From the NCBI RefSeq assembly GCF_025447595.1, contig NZ_JAOEJU010000002.1, forward strand, positions 124,001-188,000: DNA of 64,000 nucleotides, given 5' to 3'. A program made the position numbers and the translations under genes. This DNA comes from Pseudomonas koreensis (GTDB lineage Bacteria; Pseudomonadota; Gammaproteobacteria; Pseudomonadales; Pseudomonadaceae). This document shows, piece by piece, positions 35,635 through 46,229 of the stretch (the first letter of the stretch is position 1; every line of letters begins with the position of its first letter). The notes under the pieces were generated by a model. That model did no database searches. It worked only from the letters and a program-made list of their open reading frames with translations, and was not told the origin of the DNA.

Positions 35635-36501
35635 TTGAATCTGCTGCAACACATCGCCCAGTCACGTCACCTGTTACGCAAGTCGGAGCTCAAGGTCGCC
35701 GACCACGTGCTGCTTGACCCTGCGGCAGTGATGCACAGTTCCATGGCCGACCTGGCCCACAGCGTCGGCATCAGCGAGCCGACCATCGTGCGCTTCTGCC
35801 GGGCCATCGGTTGTTCCGGTTTCCAGGATCTGAAACTCAAGCTCGCGCAAAGCCTCGCGGCCGGCGCCAGCTTTGGTCAGTTCGCGATCCATGAAGACGA
35901 CTCTGTCGCCGACTACAGCCTGAAGATTTTCGACACCACGTTGCACACGCTGATGGAGGTTCGCGAAAAGCTCGATCCTCTGGAGCTGCAACGGGCGGTG
36001 ACGCTGATGTCCCAGGCCCAGCGCGTCGAGTTCTATGGTTTTGGTGCGTCGGGCGCGGTGGCGGCGGATGCGCAGCACAAGTTCTTCCGTCTGCTGCTGA
36101 CGGCGGCCGCGTATTCCGACCCGCACATGCAGGCGATGTCGGCGGTGACGCTGAAGCCCACCGACGTGGCGATCTGCATTTCCCAGTCCGGCCGCTCCAA
36201 AGACCTGCTGATCACCGCCAACCTCGTTCGCGAGAGCGGTGCGTCGCTGATCACCTTGTGCCCGAGCCAGACACCGCTGGCCGAGCTGTCGACCGTCAAC
36301 CTGGCGATCGACGTTCACGAAGACACCGAAATCTACACGCCGCTGACTTCGCGTATCGCTCACCTGGTGGTGATCGACGTACTGGCGATGGGCGTGGCCA
36401 TGGCGCGCGGGCCGAGCCTGGTCAACCACCTCAAGAGCGTCAAGCGCAGCCTGCGCAGCTTGCGCTTGTCGCCAAAGTCGGTGAAAGCGCTGGATGACTG
36501 A
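35635..36501 (+). CDS. RpiR/MurR-family regulator, HexR-like
   Basis: A 288-residue regulator with an N-terminal RpiR helix-turn-helix (residues ~1-77, 'SVGISEPTIVRFCRAIGCSG') and a SIS sugar-phosphate-binding domain ('VEFYGFGASGAVAADAQHKF', 'AICISQSGRSKDLLI'). The start is TTG at 35635 with AAGAG about 10 nt upstream; no ATG gives the conserved N-terminus. HexR of Pseudomonas represses zwf and other Entner-Doudoroff genes on sensing KDPG; this is a paralogue adjacent to pyruvate carboxylase genes, so control by a sugar-phosphate signal is an inference. No zwf gene follows. Confidence 0.88.
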   Translation: MNLLQHIAQSRHLLRKSELKVADHVLLDPAAVMHSSMADLAHSVGISEPTIVRFCRAIGCSGFQDLKLKLAQSLAAGASFGQFAIHEDDSVADYSLKIFDTTLHTLMEVREKLDPLELQRAVTLMSQAQRVEFYGFGASGAVAADAQHKFFRLLLTAAAYSDPHMQAMSAVTLKPTDVAICISQSGRSKDLLITANLVRESGASLITLCPSQTPLAELSTVNLAIDVHEDTEIYTPLTSRIAHLVVIDVLAMGVAMARGPSLVNHLKSVKRSLRSLRLSPKSVKALDD

Positions 36502-36529
36502 CGTCATCGCAAGGTCGTTCCGACCTTGA

Positions 36530-36620
36530 TCGCGAGCAGGCTCGCTCTCACAGGGGATTTTCTACGTACACAAACTCTGTGTCATATCGAAATCAAATGT
36601 GGGAGCGAGCCCGCTCGCGA
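36530..36620. repeat. REPIN (inverted REP pair)
   Basis: CGCGAGCAGGCTCGCTCTCA and GGGAGCGAGCCCGCTCGCGA, each with one change from the usual REP, lie about 47 bp apart. A separate perfect 8-bp hairpin (CAAGGTCG-TTC-CGACCTTG, 36510-36528) without a T-run precedes them, after the RpiR gene. Confidence 0.9.
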
Positions 36621-36742
36621 TGGCGGCCTCAAAAAACACCCTCGCCATTTGCAAGTTTCATGGCACTGTCATCCCCTCGCAGCCAAACCGTCATCCCCCG
36701 GGCCTATCGTGAAACTCCCGTAATCGCCTTGGGAGACTCGAA

Positions 36743-36949
36743 ATGGCTCAGCCTTACGAAGAACGCAACAGCGCCGCGAAAACCCGCCGTCAGCAGGAAG
36801 ACCAGCGCCGCATGGAATTTCGCCGCGCCATCGAAGATCGCTTCGAACTTCGCCAGCTTCAGGCCGAAATCGGCGATTTTCCCGAGGACATCAATCACTG
36901 GCAGGCAGCACCGGCAGCTTCCCGTCGAAGCGCTCAACCAGCGCGCTGA
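36743..36949 (+). CDS. Small charged protein (possibly PA3496 family)
   Basis: A 68-residue, strongly charged protein rich in Arg, Gln and Glu ('KTRRQQEDQRRMEFRRAIED') and predicted helical. GGGAG 7 nt before the ATG is a good ribosome site. The core resembles the small PA3496-type proteins as I remember them, though this is not certain. Its last 59 bp overlap the end of the convergent pycR gene, so about 19 C-terminal residues are encoded opposite PycR. Confidence 0.65.
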   Translation: MAQPYEERNSAAKTRRQQEDQRRMEFRRAIEDRFELRQLQAEIGDFPEDINHWQAAPAASRRSAQPAR

Positions 36950-37853
36950 TCTGCACCCGTTCACTGCGGATAAACGCCAGGAAGGCGTGCGCCACCGGTG
37001 ACAGCCGCTTGGCTTTGGCTTGCACCAGGCACCAGCTGCGAAACAGTGGCAACTCTTCGACCGGCAGCTCGACCAGGCCGCCGGTCGCCAGCTCCAGGTT
37101 CAGGGCGTGGCGCGTCAACAGCGCCAGGCCCAGACCCGCCACCACGCATTCACGCTGGGCTTCGGCCGACGCCACTTCCTGGGTCTGGGTGAAGTGCACG
37201 CGCTTCTCCTTGAAGTACTCCTCGCAGGCCAGTCGCGTGCCCGAACCGGGTTCGCGGATCAGCAAGGTGTAAGGTTCCAGATCCTGCAAGCGCAGCGGGC
37301 CCATGTGTGCCAGCGGATGATCCGGCCGCGCCACGGCGACGATCGGGTTGTTGAGGAACGGCAGGAACTCCAGGCCCATGTCCTGCGGCACCATCGACAT
37401 GATCACCAGATCGTCGCGGTTGTCGGAGAGTCGGCGAATCACCTGGCCACGGTTGACCACCGTCAGTTGCAGATTCACTTCCGGATGCTGGCGCTTGAAC
37501 GCTGCGAACAGGTGTGGCACGAAGTATTTGGCGCTGGATTCCACCGCCAGCTTCAACTGGCCCTGCAGCGAACCCTGCATGTCCGACAATTGCATGTCGA
37601 GGTTTTCCAGCCGGCCGAAGATGTCCCGGCTGGCACGCTGGAGTGCTTCGGCCGCTTCGGTCATGTAGAGTTTTTTGCCCACATAATCGAATAACGGCTG
37701 GCCGATCAGCTCTTCGAGCTGACGAATCTGTAGGCTGACGGCCGGTTGTGTGAGCGACATTTCCTCGGCAGCGCGGCTGTAGGAGCGCAAATCACACACT
37801 TCGTTGAAGATCTGCAATTGACGCAATGTCATACGCATCAAGGACTTACGCAT
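36891..37853 (-). CDS. pycR: LysR-family regulator PycR
   Basis: A 320-residue LysR regulator: winged helix at residues ~8-70 ('LQIFNEVCDLRSYSRAAEEM', 'LTQPAVSLQIRQLEE') and a CbbR-like effector domain beyond 95. It is divergent from pycA, with 190 bp between, and in P. aeruginosa the homologue controls pyruvate carboxylase and other traits. The start MRKSLMRM at 37853 is conserved though its ribosome site is poor. Its 3' end overlaps the small gene at 36743. Confidence 0.9.
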   Translation of the reverse strand: MRKSLMRMTLRQLQIFNEVCDLRSYSRAAEEMSLTQPAVSLQIRQLEELIGQPLFDYVGKKLYMTEAAEALQRASRDIFGRLENLDMQLSDMQGSLQGQLKLAVESSAKYFVPHLFAAFKRQHPEVNLQLTVVNRGQVIRRLSDNRDDLVIMSMVPQDMGLEFLPFLNNPIVAVARPDHPLAHMGPLRLQDLEPYTLLIREPGSGTRLACEEYFKEKRVHFTQTQEVASAEAQRECVVAGLGLALLTRHALNLELATGGLVELPVEELPLFRSWCLVQAKAKRLSPVAHAFLAFIRSERVQISALVERFDGKLPVLPASD

Positions 37854-38043
37854 TTTCTACCGACTCTGGCCGCGGGCTGATGCGTTGACTATAAGTCTTT
37901 ACTTATGCCTGACCCAATTTTTATTCATTTTTGTTAATCCCTTGGCAGCGCTAGTGTAGAGCCGAGACCAGATTGAAACATTTGGTCACGTGCCGACCTG
38001 GGTCTAGCAGGTCGTGGTGCCACCGGCTCAAGGGAACCTCCAA

Positions 38044-39459
<1,416 letters not shown>

Positions 39460-39470
39460 GGAATAGAACA

Positions 39471-41279
39471 ATGACTAAAAAGATTTTTGTAACCGACACC
39501 ATCCTGCGCGACGCTCACCAATCGCTGCTCGCCACCCGCATGCGCACCGAGGACATGCTGCCGATCTGCGACAAGCTCGACAAGGTCGGTTACTGGTCGC
39601 TGGAGTGCTGGGGCGGCGCGACCTTCGACGCCTGCGTGCGTTTCCTGAAGGAAGATCCATGGGAGCGTCTGCGCCAACTGCGCGCCGCGCTGCCCAACAC
39701 CCGTCTGCAAATGCTCCTGCGCGGCCAGAACCTGCTGGGCTACCGCCACTACAGCGATGACGTGGTCAAGGCGTTCGTCGCCAAGGCCGCGGTCAACGGC
39801 ATCGACGTGTTCCGTATCTTCGATGCGATGAACGACGTGCGTAACCTGCGCGTGGCCATCGAAGCGGTGAAGGCTGCCGGCAAACACGCCCAGGGCACCA
39901 TCGCCTACACCACCAGCCCGGTGCACACCATCGACGCGTTCGTCGCCCAGGCCAAGCAAATGGAAGCCATGGGTTGCGACTCGGTGGCGATCAAGGACAT
40001 GGCCGGTCTGCTGACCCCATACGCTACCGGCGAACTGGTGCGTGCACTGAAAGCCGAGCAGTCGCTGCCAGTGTTCATTCACTCGCACGACACCGCCGGC
40101 CTGGCAGCGATGTGCCAGCTCAAGGCAATTGAAAACGGTGCCGACCACATCGACACCGCGATCTCCAGCTTCGCTTCGGGCACCAGCCACCCAGGCACCG
40201 AGTCGATGGTAGCTGCGCTCAAAGGCACCGAGTTCGATACCGGCCTGAACCTGGAGCTGCTGCAAGAGATCGGCCTGTACTTCTACGCTGTGCGCAAGAA
40301 ATACCACCAGTTCGAAAGCGAATTCACTGCCGTCGACACCCGCGTTCAAGTCAACCAGGTGCCGGGCGGGATGATTTCCAACCTGGCCAACCAGTTGAAA
40401 GAGCAGGGCGCTCTGAACCGTATGGCCGAAGTGCTGGCGGAGATTCCGCGCGTGCGTGAAGACCTCGGTTTCCCGCCGCTGGTGACCCCGACTTCGCAAA
40501 TCGTCGGTACCCAGGCGTTCTTCAACGTGCTGGCCGGCGAGCGCTACAAGACCATTACCAACGAAGTGAAGCTCTACCTGCAGGGCGGCTACGGCAAGGC
40601 GCCGGGTACCGTAAACGAAAAACTTCGTCGTCAGGCCATCGGCAGCGAAGAGGTGATCGACGTACGTCCCGCCGATCTGCTGAAGCCGGAAATGACCAAG
40701 CTGCGTGCCGATATCGGCGCTCTGGCCAAGTCCGAAGAAGACGTGCTGACCTTCGCCATGTTCCCGGACATCGGTCGCAAGTTCCTCGAAGAGCGTGCCG
40801 CTGGCACCCTCACCCCGGAAGTGCTGCTGCCGATCCCGGAAGCGGGCAAGGTGGCTTCGGCCGGCGGCGAAGGCGTACCAACCGAGTTCGTCATCGACGT
40901 CCACGGCGAAACCTACCGCGTGGACATCACCGGTGTCGGGGTCAAGGCTGAGGGCAAGCGTCACTTCTACCTGTCCATCGACGGCATGCCGGAAGAAGTG
41001 GTGTTCGAACCGCTCAACGAATTCGTCGGCGGCGGCAGCAGCAAGCGCAAGCAGGCTTCGGCACCAGGCCACGTCAGCACCACCATGCCGGGCAACATCG
41101 TCGATGTGCTGGTCAAGGAAGGCGACACCGTCAAGGCGGGCCAGGCCGTGCTGATCACCGAAGCGATGAAGATGGAGACCGAAGTTCAGGCCGCGATTGC
41201 CGGTAAGGTCACCGCTATCCATGTTGCCAAGGGCGACCGGGTGAACCCGGGCGAAATCCTGATCGAGATCGAAGGCTGA
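39471..41279 (+). CDS. pycB: Pyruvate carboxylase subunit B (oadA-type, biotin carrier)
   Basis: A 602-residue protein: HMGL-like carboxyltransferase domain (about 4-270, 'DTILRDAHQSLLATRMRTEDM' region, metal ligands in 'FIHSHDTAGL'), PYC/OADA domain (295-490) and a biotinyl domain at the C-terminus with Lys567 in EAMKMETE. It transfers the carboxyl group from biotin to pyruvate. ATG 39471 is preceded by GAGGAA. It forms an operon with pycA and ends at a strong terminator. The name oadA is also used for this gene. Confidence 0.95.
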   Translation: MTKKIFVTDTILRDAHQSLLATRMRTEDMLPICDKLDKVGYWSLECWGGATFDACVRFLKEDPWERLRQLRAALPNTRLQMLLRGQNLLGYRHYSDDVVKAFVAKAAVNGIDVFRIFDAMNDVRNLRVAIEAVKAAGKHAQGTIAYTTSPVHTIDAFVAQAKQMEAMGCDSVAIKDMAGLLTPYATGELVRALKAEQSLPVFIHSHDTAGLAAMCQLKAIENGADHIDTAISSFASGTSHPGTESMVAALKGTEFDTGLNLELLQEIGLYFYAVRKKYHQFESEFTAVDTRVQVNQVPGGMISNLANQLKEQGALNRMAEVLAEIPRVREDLGFPPLVTPTSQIVGTQAFFNVLAGERYKTITNEVKLYLQGGYGKAPGTVNEKLRRQAIGSEEVIDVRPADLLKPEMTKLRADIGALAKSEEDVLTFAMFPDIGRKFLEERAAGTLTPEVLLPIPEAGKVASAGGEGVPTEFVIDVHGETYRVDITGVGVKAEGKRHFYLSIDGMPEEVVFEPLNEFVGGGSSKRKQASAPGHVSTTMPGNIVDVLVKEGDTVKAGQAVLITEAMKMETEVQAAIAGKVTAIHVAKGDRVNPGEILIEIEG

Positions 41280-41312
41280 GATAACGGCCTCGATACAACG
41301 CTTTAAACCTCG

Positions 41313-41338
41313 GGGGAGCATGTGCTCCCCTTTTTTTT
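41313..41338 (+). terminator. Rho-independent terminator of pycAB
   Basis: The stem GGGGAGCA / TGCTCCCC with a 2-nt loop is followed by eight T. Confidence 0.95.
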
Positions 41339-41383
41339 GCTTTCAGGTTGCTGCCGCAACGTGCGGCAGCACCCAGTCTGGAC

Positions 41384-42850
41384 TCAGAACGCCATTCGCC
41401 ACTGGCCGGATACGCCGTGGTTTCGGCTGTCCGTACCGATCTCACCCGACAAGCCAACACCGAGTGTGTGGCTGGACGAGACGGCCAGATCAAGACCGGT
41501 GTCGAGCGTCAGGCTGTTGCGATCCAGCTCTGCGCCATAAACGGTGTAGTCACGGCCGCCGGTAACCAGACGTTGGCGGGTGCTGGTGTAGATTTCGCCG
41601 TAAAGGTGCTTCCATCCTGCGCTGAATCGTGGCGTGAGGCGCATGCCGTTATCCAGCGTGCTGACTTTCGCCATGCGCAGGCCGACGGTGGTGTTGAAGT
41701 TGCCTTGGGATTGATCATCCACCTTGAGCGCAGCCGCCCCGCCTTTTTCGGTGTAGCCGTCGCGCTGGTAGCGTTGATAGCCGAGGCTGGTAAATGGCTC
41801 GATGCTGACGTTGGCCCGACCCAGGTTATATCCCGACTCGATGAACGCTTGCTGGGTGCTGGCCTGGTAGTTGCCCTTGAGTCGGTCGTGGAAGCGACCG
41901 AACTCGACTTTGCGACGGGTACTGCCTTCATGACGGCTCCAGGCTGCGCCTAACCGAAGTGACAGCGGACCGGTCTGGCGCAAGGCGTAGGCGCCGAGGT
42001 GCCAACTGTCGAGGTCGCCGTCCAGCTCCTTGCTGTCTATGCGCGTGTCGGAGGTGCCGCCCATCAAGCCCAGGCGCCATGCTTCATTGAGGCGCCAGTC
42101 CGCACCGAGTAGCAACCCTTTGGTGGAATGCTGCATGGGCTCCACATCACGATCCAGTTTCCCGCTGTGGCCGAGGGCCTGCAGCCAGACCCTGCCGCTC
42201 TCGGCGTTTCCGGCTGCATGGCGGGGTGCGTTTGGTTGGGTGTCATGCAGGTTGTCGAGTTGGTGCATGGCCGACAGCAGGCTGGCGCTGACCGGTGTGA
42301 CGCTGCTCAAGGTGGCCTTGGCGAGGTTGGCGTTGCTGCCGCCGGCCAGTTGATCGAGGGCAAGGGCGGCCGTGGTTTCGTCGGCAGCGAGCAGGGCCGC
42401 AACGGCTGAGTTGCCCGGTGGTGGAGGGGCGTCCGTTGACGGTGACGGGTCTACCACTTGAGTTTGTTTAGCTGCGGGCGTTTCGGCCAGAACGGGTTCC
42501 GGTAAGGGCGCTGGTTTTTCCAGGCTTTCTTCGAGCGCGCTGCCGCTCTCTGTCGTGGCGACTTTCTCGGTGGGAATGTCATCGGGTGCAGGAAGGGGTA
42601 CCGCTGGAATCTCGGTGCTGACCGGAAATGTTTCTGGCGGGGGAGCAATACTTTCTGCAAGCAGTGGCTCTGGAGCGAGGCTGGGCGGAGCAGGTTTTTC
42701 TTTCTTCTTGCGCGCAGGCTTGGGTTTCACTTCGTCCATGACGGGCGCGTCGGGCTCCGACTGCTCCGCCAGAGATATTTCTACACAACCGACTGCCAGC
42801 GCAACCGCCAGGACAAGATGTTGGAGCTTGTATTTGCATTGAATGGGCAT
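41384..42850 (-). CDS. Autotransporter beta-barrel with proline-rich region in place of passenger
   Basis: A 488-residue outer-membrane protein. A signal peptide (about 1-28) leads to a Pro/Glu/Ala-rich segment (about 30-145, e.g. PKPARKKKEKPAPP) and then an autotransporter beta-barrel (about 200-488) ending in the expected aromatic residue (WRMAF). The barrel is clearly related to that of the neighbour at 43051 ('LGYQRYQRDGYTEKGGAAAL', 'AGWKHLYGE', 'HTLGVGLSGEIG' have close counterparts there). The beta-helical passenger is missing, replaced by the low-complexity region, which may span the envelope. It looks like a tandem duplicate that lost its passenger; no frameshift is visible. Confidence 0.85.
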   Translation of the reverse strand: MPIQCKYKLQHLVLAVALAVGCVEISLAEQSEPDAPVMDEVKPKPARKKKEKPAPPSLAPEPLLAESIAPPPETFPVSTEIPAVPLPAPDDIPTEKVATTESGSALEESLEKPAPLPEPVLAETPAAKQTQVVDPSPSTDAPPPPGNSAVAALLAADETTAALALDQLAGGSNANLAKATLSSVTPVSASLLSAMHQLDNLHDTQPNAPRHAAGNAESGRVWLQALGHSGKLDRDVEPMQHSTKGLLLGADWRLNEAWRLGLMGGTSDTRIDSKELDGDLDSWHLGAYALRQTGPLSLRLGAAWSRHEGSTRRKVEFGRFHDRLKGNYQASTQQAFIESGYNLGRANVSIEPFTSLGYQRYQRDGYTEKGGAAALKVDDQSQGNFNTTVGLRMAKVSTLDNGMRLTPRFSAGWKHLYGEIYTSTRQRLVTGGRDYTVYGAELDRNSLTLDTGLDLAVSSSHTLGVGLSGEIGTDSRNHGVSGQWRMAF

Positions 42851-43050
42851 TCAGTTCGTCTCAGGTGAAATGAGGCCAAACTGTAAAAGTCGAGGCGGGT
42901 GCGCCGATGCCGGGCAATTCCGAGTCGGATGCAGGTGATGGCGTCTGCTTTTGTAGCCCGGTCGCTGGCGAGTAATGAACACGCCATGATTACCCAATCG
43001 ACCAGACGCCTTTACCTACAACACCCGCTGAAATCCGGATTGGCGAAATC

Positions 43051-46008
43051 TCAAAAACTCATCTGCCACTGCCCGATCAACCCGTGATTGCGGCTGTTGC
43101 TGCCAATCTCGCCGCTGTATCCCAGCCCCAGCGTATGCCGCGCGGAAATGCCCAGATCCAGCCCCGCTTCCAGCACCAGACTGTCACGATCCAGTGAACT
43201 GCCATCGACGTTGAACGCCGTGCCGCCAACGACGAAGGCCTGACGGGTCGAGCTGCTGACATCGCCGTAGGTGTGCTTCCAGCCGGCGGCCATGCGCGGG
43301 GTCAGGCTCATGCCATTGTCCAGCGAGCTGAGGTGCGCCAGGCGCAGGCCGAAGGTACTGCTGAAGTTGTCCTGGGTCTGACTGTCGACCTGCAAGGCCG
43401 CAGCGCCGCCCTTTTCCTGATAGCGGTCGCGGTGATAGCGCTGGTAGCCGAAGCTGGCGAACGGCTCGGCGCTCATTCGGCCAGTGCCCATGGCATAGCC
43501 GAGTTCGGCGAAGGCTTGCTGGCTGTCGGCGTCGTAATCGCCTTTGGGACGATCACTGAAACCATTGAACGCGATGGTGCGCTTGCTTTCGCCCTGATGG
43601 CCGCTGTACGCCGCACCCAGGCGCAAGGCGATCGGGCCGTTTTGATGTAGCGCATAAACGCCGGCGTGCCAGCTCTCGACATTGCCGTCGAAGCCGGTGG
43701 CGTCCAGGTCAGTCTTCGAATAGCCGCCGAGCACGCCCAGACGCCATTGTGGATTGAGTGCCCAGTCGGCACCGAGCACGCTGCCTTTGGTGCGTTGTTC
43801 CAGACCGCTGCTGCCGTGTTCGCCATCCAGCTTGCCGTAGCCACCGATGGCCTGCAGCCAGAGCCGGCCCCGGGCGTTCGGGTCATTCAGGTTTCGCGCT
43901 TCGGACGGTACGCCGTTGGTGGCGAGGATCGGTGTCTCACGCTGATCGAGGCCGACCATCAAGCCAGCGCTGCCGCCCATTTGCTGCATCGCCGAGAGCA
44001 TGCTGCTGCCGACCTGGCTGCTGGCGCCGAGGGTGGCGCTGGTAAGGTTGGCGTTGCTGGCGCCGGCCAATTGCTCGATGGCCGCGCCTGCACTGCTTTG
44101 AGTGGTGTTGAGCAAGGCGTTGTACAGCGCATTGTTCTTGCCGATCGAGGCCAGACTGTTGGCGGCGCTGCTGCCGTTGCCGGTGGTGGCGAACTCATTG
44201 AACGCCACGTCATTGCGGGTGTAAGTCAGGTCGACTTGAGTCGGTGTGTAAGCGAGGGTCGGGGTGAGGAACGCGTAGTCGCTGGTGACCGCGCCGAACG
44301 TGCCGTTGACCCGCGCAGCCTGCAGCACCGTGTAATGGCTCTGCCACGGATAAGTGCCGCTGCCGGGATTGACTGCCAGCGTCGCGCCATTGAGGTTGGC
44401 CGTGCCGCCGACCTGGACCGGCGCGCTGCTGCCGTCGGCGTTGACGCCGTAGGCGAGGGTGGATGCGCTGCCCATGTTCAAGTCATGCACGACGGTCGCG
44501 GTGCCGAGGCGGGTGTCGGTGCGCAACGTGCCATTGACGTTGAGGTTGCCTACCGAACCACCACCCGCATACACACCACCGGCGTCCACGGTCAGGTTGC
44601 CGGCGATACCGCCCTGATTGATCAGTGTGGCGCCGTTGCGCACGGCACCGCCGTCGCTGAAGTCGCCGCTGCCGGTGAGGGTCCAGGCGCCTTGTTTGAC
44701 CTCCAGCCATTCGAAATTGCGGCTGGCACCGAAGCTGCCGCCCGCCGCGTCGTCCATCACTACCCGGTCGTAACCGGTGCCGCCATCGACCACGCCGACA
44801 AAGCGGCTGCCGTTGCGCAGGGTCAGGCTGTCGTTGCCACCGCCCAGGTCCAGCGCCAGGCCGTTGCTGCCGCTGATCGTGCCGCCGTTGATCACGTTGT
44901 CGGCGAACTCACCGACGAACTTCACCCCGAAACCGTCGAGCCCTTGAATGGTGCCGTAGTTCTCCAGCGTGGTAGCCGCCAGTCCCGAACCGCCGCTGCC
45001 GTCGTCCACCAGAATGGCGCTGTTGGCGCCGCTGATCAGCGCATCCTTGGCGTTGAGAATGTACCCGCCGCCCAGCGCAATGCCTTCGCTGCCATTGGCG
45101 AAACCACCTTTGTCCACACCACCGGCGCCGACGCCCTGAATGGTGCCGTAGTTTTCGATGTGGGCGATCTTGTCGATGTCCACGCCGTCGCCGTCGCCGT
45201 TGGGTTGCAACCCGGAATAGGCGCCTGTGATGGTGCCGTGGTTAATCACCGTGCCGTCACCATCGGAACCGAAACCGGAGCCGTTGCGCCCGGTGATCTG
45301 CCCGTAGTTGACCAGCGTCGCGCCAAGGTCGGTGGTGATGCCGTGGCGGCCGCCGGAAATCACGCCGTGGTTGGTCACGCTGACGCCGGTCGCGGTGTCG
45401 ATATCGATGCCGTCGAACTTCTGATCGGCGTTGTGCGAGTCGCCAGTGGATATCTCGCCATAGTTGCTGATAGTCGCATTGGCACCGGTCTTCATGCCGT
45501 CGCTGGCGTCGCCACGAATCAGTCCGCCCGCACGGTTGATGATCGTGGTTTTCACCCCGTCGCTGCGCAACGCGTCCAGGTCCAGCCCTTGGCCTGTGGT
45601 CGAGCGAATGGTGCCGCTGTTGTCGATCAACAGACTGCCGCTGACGAAATTGCTGTCGATGCGAATCGCGTCGTTGGAGCCGAGAATCTGCCCGCCGCTG
45701 CGGTTATAGAGGGCGTAGTTGCGCGCCTGTGTCAGGTCGCCACTGCTGTCGATGGCCCGGCCGCCGCTGGAAATGATCTTGCCGGCGTTATCGATAATCA
45801 CGCCGACCCCGCTGGTCTTGTCCTTCAGGCTCACAGCCTTGCCGCTGTTGGTAATGCTGCCCGGCGCCGAAATCGTCAGTGTGTCGCTGCCGCCCAGTGT
45901 CTGCGCCGCGGTGGTGGCGGTGTCGATCTGCACGGTCTTGCCGTGGACGGCGCTGGTGGCGATCAGCAAGGCAATGGCAAGCGACAGGCGCTGGGGCGGG
46001 AAGGGCAT
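43051..46008 (-). CDS. Type V autotransporter with repetitive passenger
   Basis: A 985-residue classical autotransporter. A signal peptide (about 1-23, LSLAIALLIATSAVHG) is followed by a beta-helix passenger to about 600 with repeats of the type 'N-Y/H-G-x-I-x-G' (NYGTIQG, NHGTITG, NYGQITG), then a linker and a 12-strand beta-barrel (about 720-985) ending WQMSF. The protein is exported and displayed on the surface; adhesion is a common role but not shown by sequence. The ribosome site is weak (AAGGA about 10 nt upstream). The 221-bp upstream region has no clear motif. Confidence 0.9.
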   Translation of the reverse strand: MPFPPQRLSLAIALLIATSAVHGKTVQIDTATTAAQTLGGSDTLTISAPGSITNSGKAVSLKDKTSGVGVIIDNAGKIISSGGRAIDSSGDLTQARNYALYNRSGGQILGSNDAIRIDSNFVSGSLLIDNSGTIRSTTGQGLDLDALRSDGVKTTIINRAGGLIRGDASDGMKTGANATISNYGEISTGDSHNADQKFDGIDIDTATGVSVTNHGVISGGRHGITTDLGATLVNYGQITGRNGSGFGSDGDGTVINHGTITGAYSGLQPNGDGDGVDIDKIAHIENYGTIQGVGAGGVDKGGFANGSEGIALGGGYILNAKDALISGANSAILVDDGSGGSGLAATTLENYGTIQGLDGFGVKFVGEFADNVINGGTISGSNGLALDLGGGNDSLTLRNGSRFVGVVDGGTGYDRVVMDDAAGGSFGASRNFEWLEVKQGAWTLTGSGDFSDGGAVRNGATLINQGGIAGNLTVDAGGVYAGGGSVGNLNVNGTLRTDTRLGTATVVHDLNMGSASTLAYGVNADGSSAPVQVGGTANLNGATLAVNPGSGTYPWQSHYTVLQAARVNGTFGAVTSDYAFLTPTLAYTPTQVDLTYTRNDVAFNEFATTGNGSSAANSLASIGKNNALYNALLNTTQSSAGAAIEQLAGASNANLTSATLGASSQVGSSMLSAMQQMGGSAGLMVGLDQRETPILATNGVPSEARNLNDPNARGRLWLQAIGGYGKLDGEHGSSGLEQRTKGSVLGADWALNPQWRLGVLGGYSKTDLDATGFDGNVESWHAGVYALHQNGPIALRLGAAYSGHQGESKRTIAFNGFSDRPKGDYDADSQQAFAELGYAMGTGRMSAEPFASFGYQRYHRDRYQEKGGAAALQVDSQTQDNFSSTFGLRLAHLSSLDNGMSLTPRMAAGWKHTYGDVSSSTRQAFVVGGTAFNVDGSSLDRDSLVLEAGLDLGISARHTLGLGYSGEIGSNSRNHGLIGQWQMSF

Positions 46009-46229
46009 GAGGTGAACGTCCTTTTTGTTATAAGCGGGGCGTCCTGTATAGCGGAGGGTTTTTACAGAATGATGTCTGGCCTATGTGCATTCTTTTGCAG
46101 TTCAGGCCTCAGATTTGGACATTCATCTGCAATTCATTGCAGATTCGACGGTGGCGAAGAGTCGAAATCGCAGCCTTGGACATCGCTTGAATGAGATGCC
46201 ACAGGCTGCGCTCTTTTAAGTTCAATGGC

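Noticed and set aside
36510..36528. Hairpin after the RpiR gene as a terminator
   Set aside because: The 8-bp stem has no T-run and leads straight into a REP, so only a structural note is justified.
42851..43050. Possible gene between the two autotransporters
   Set aside because: The only frames are short, lack a ribosome site and have no conserved features.
46020..46035. TTGTTATAAG before the large autotransporter as a Zur site
   Set aside because: Only a half-site is present, without the second arm.
43666..46194. 842-codon plus-strand frame opposite the autotransporter
   Set aside because: It is the shadow of repetitive GC-rich passenger sequence, rich in Ala/Val/Gly without any domain, and has no ribosome site.
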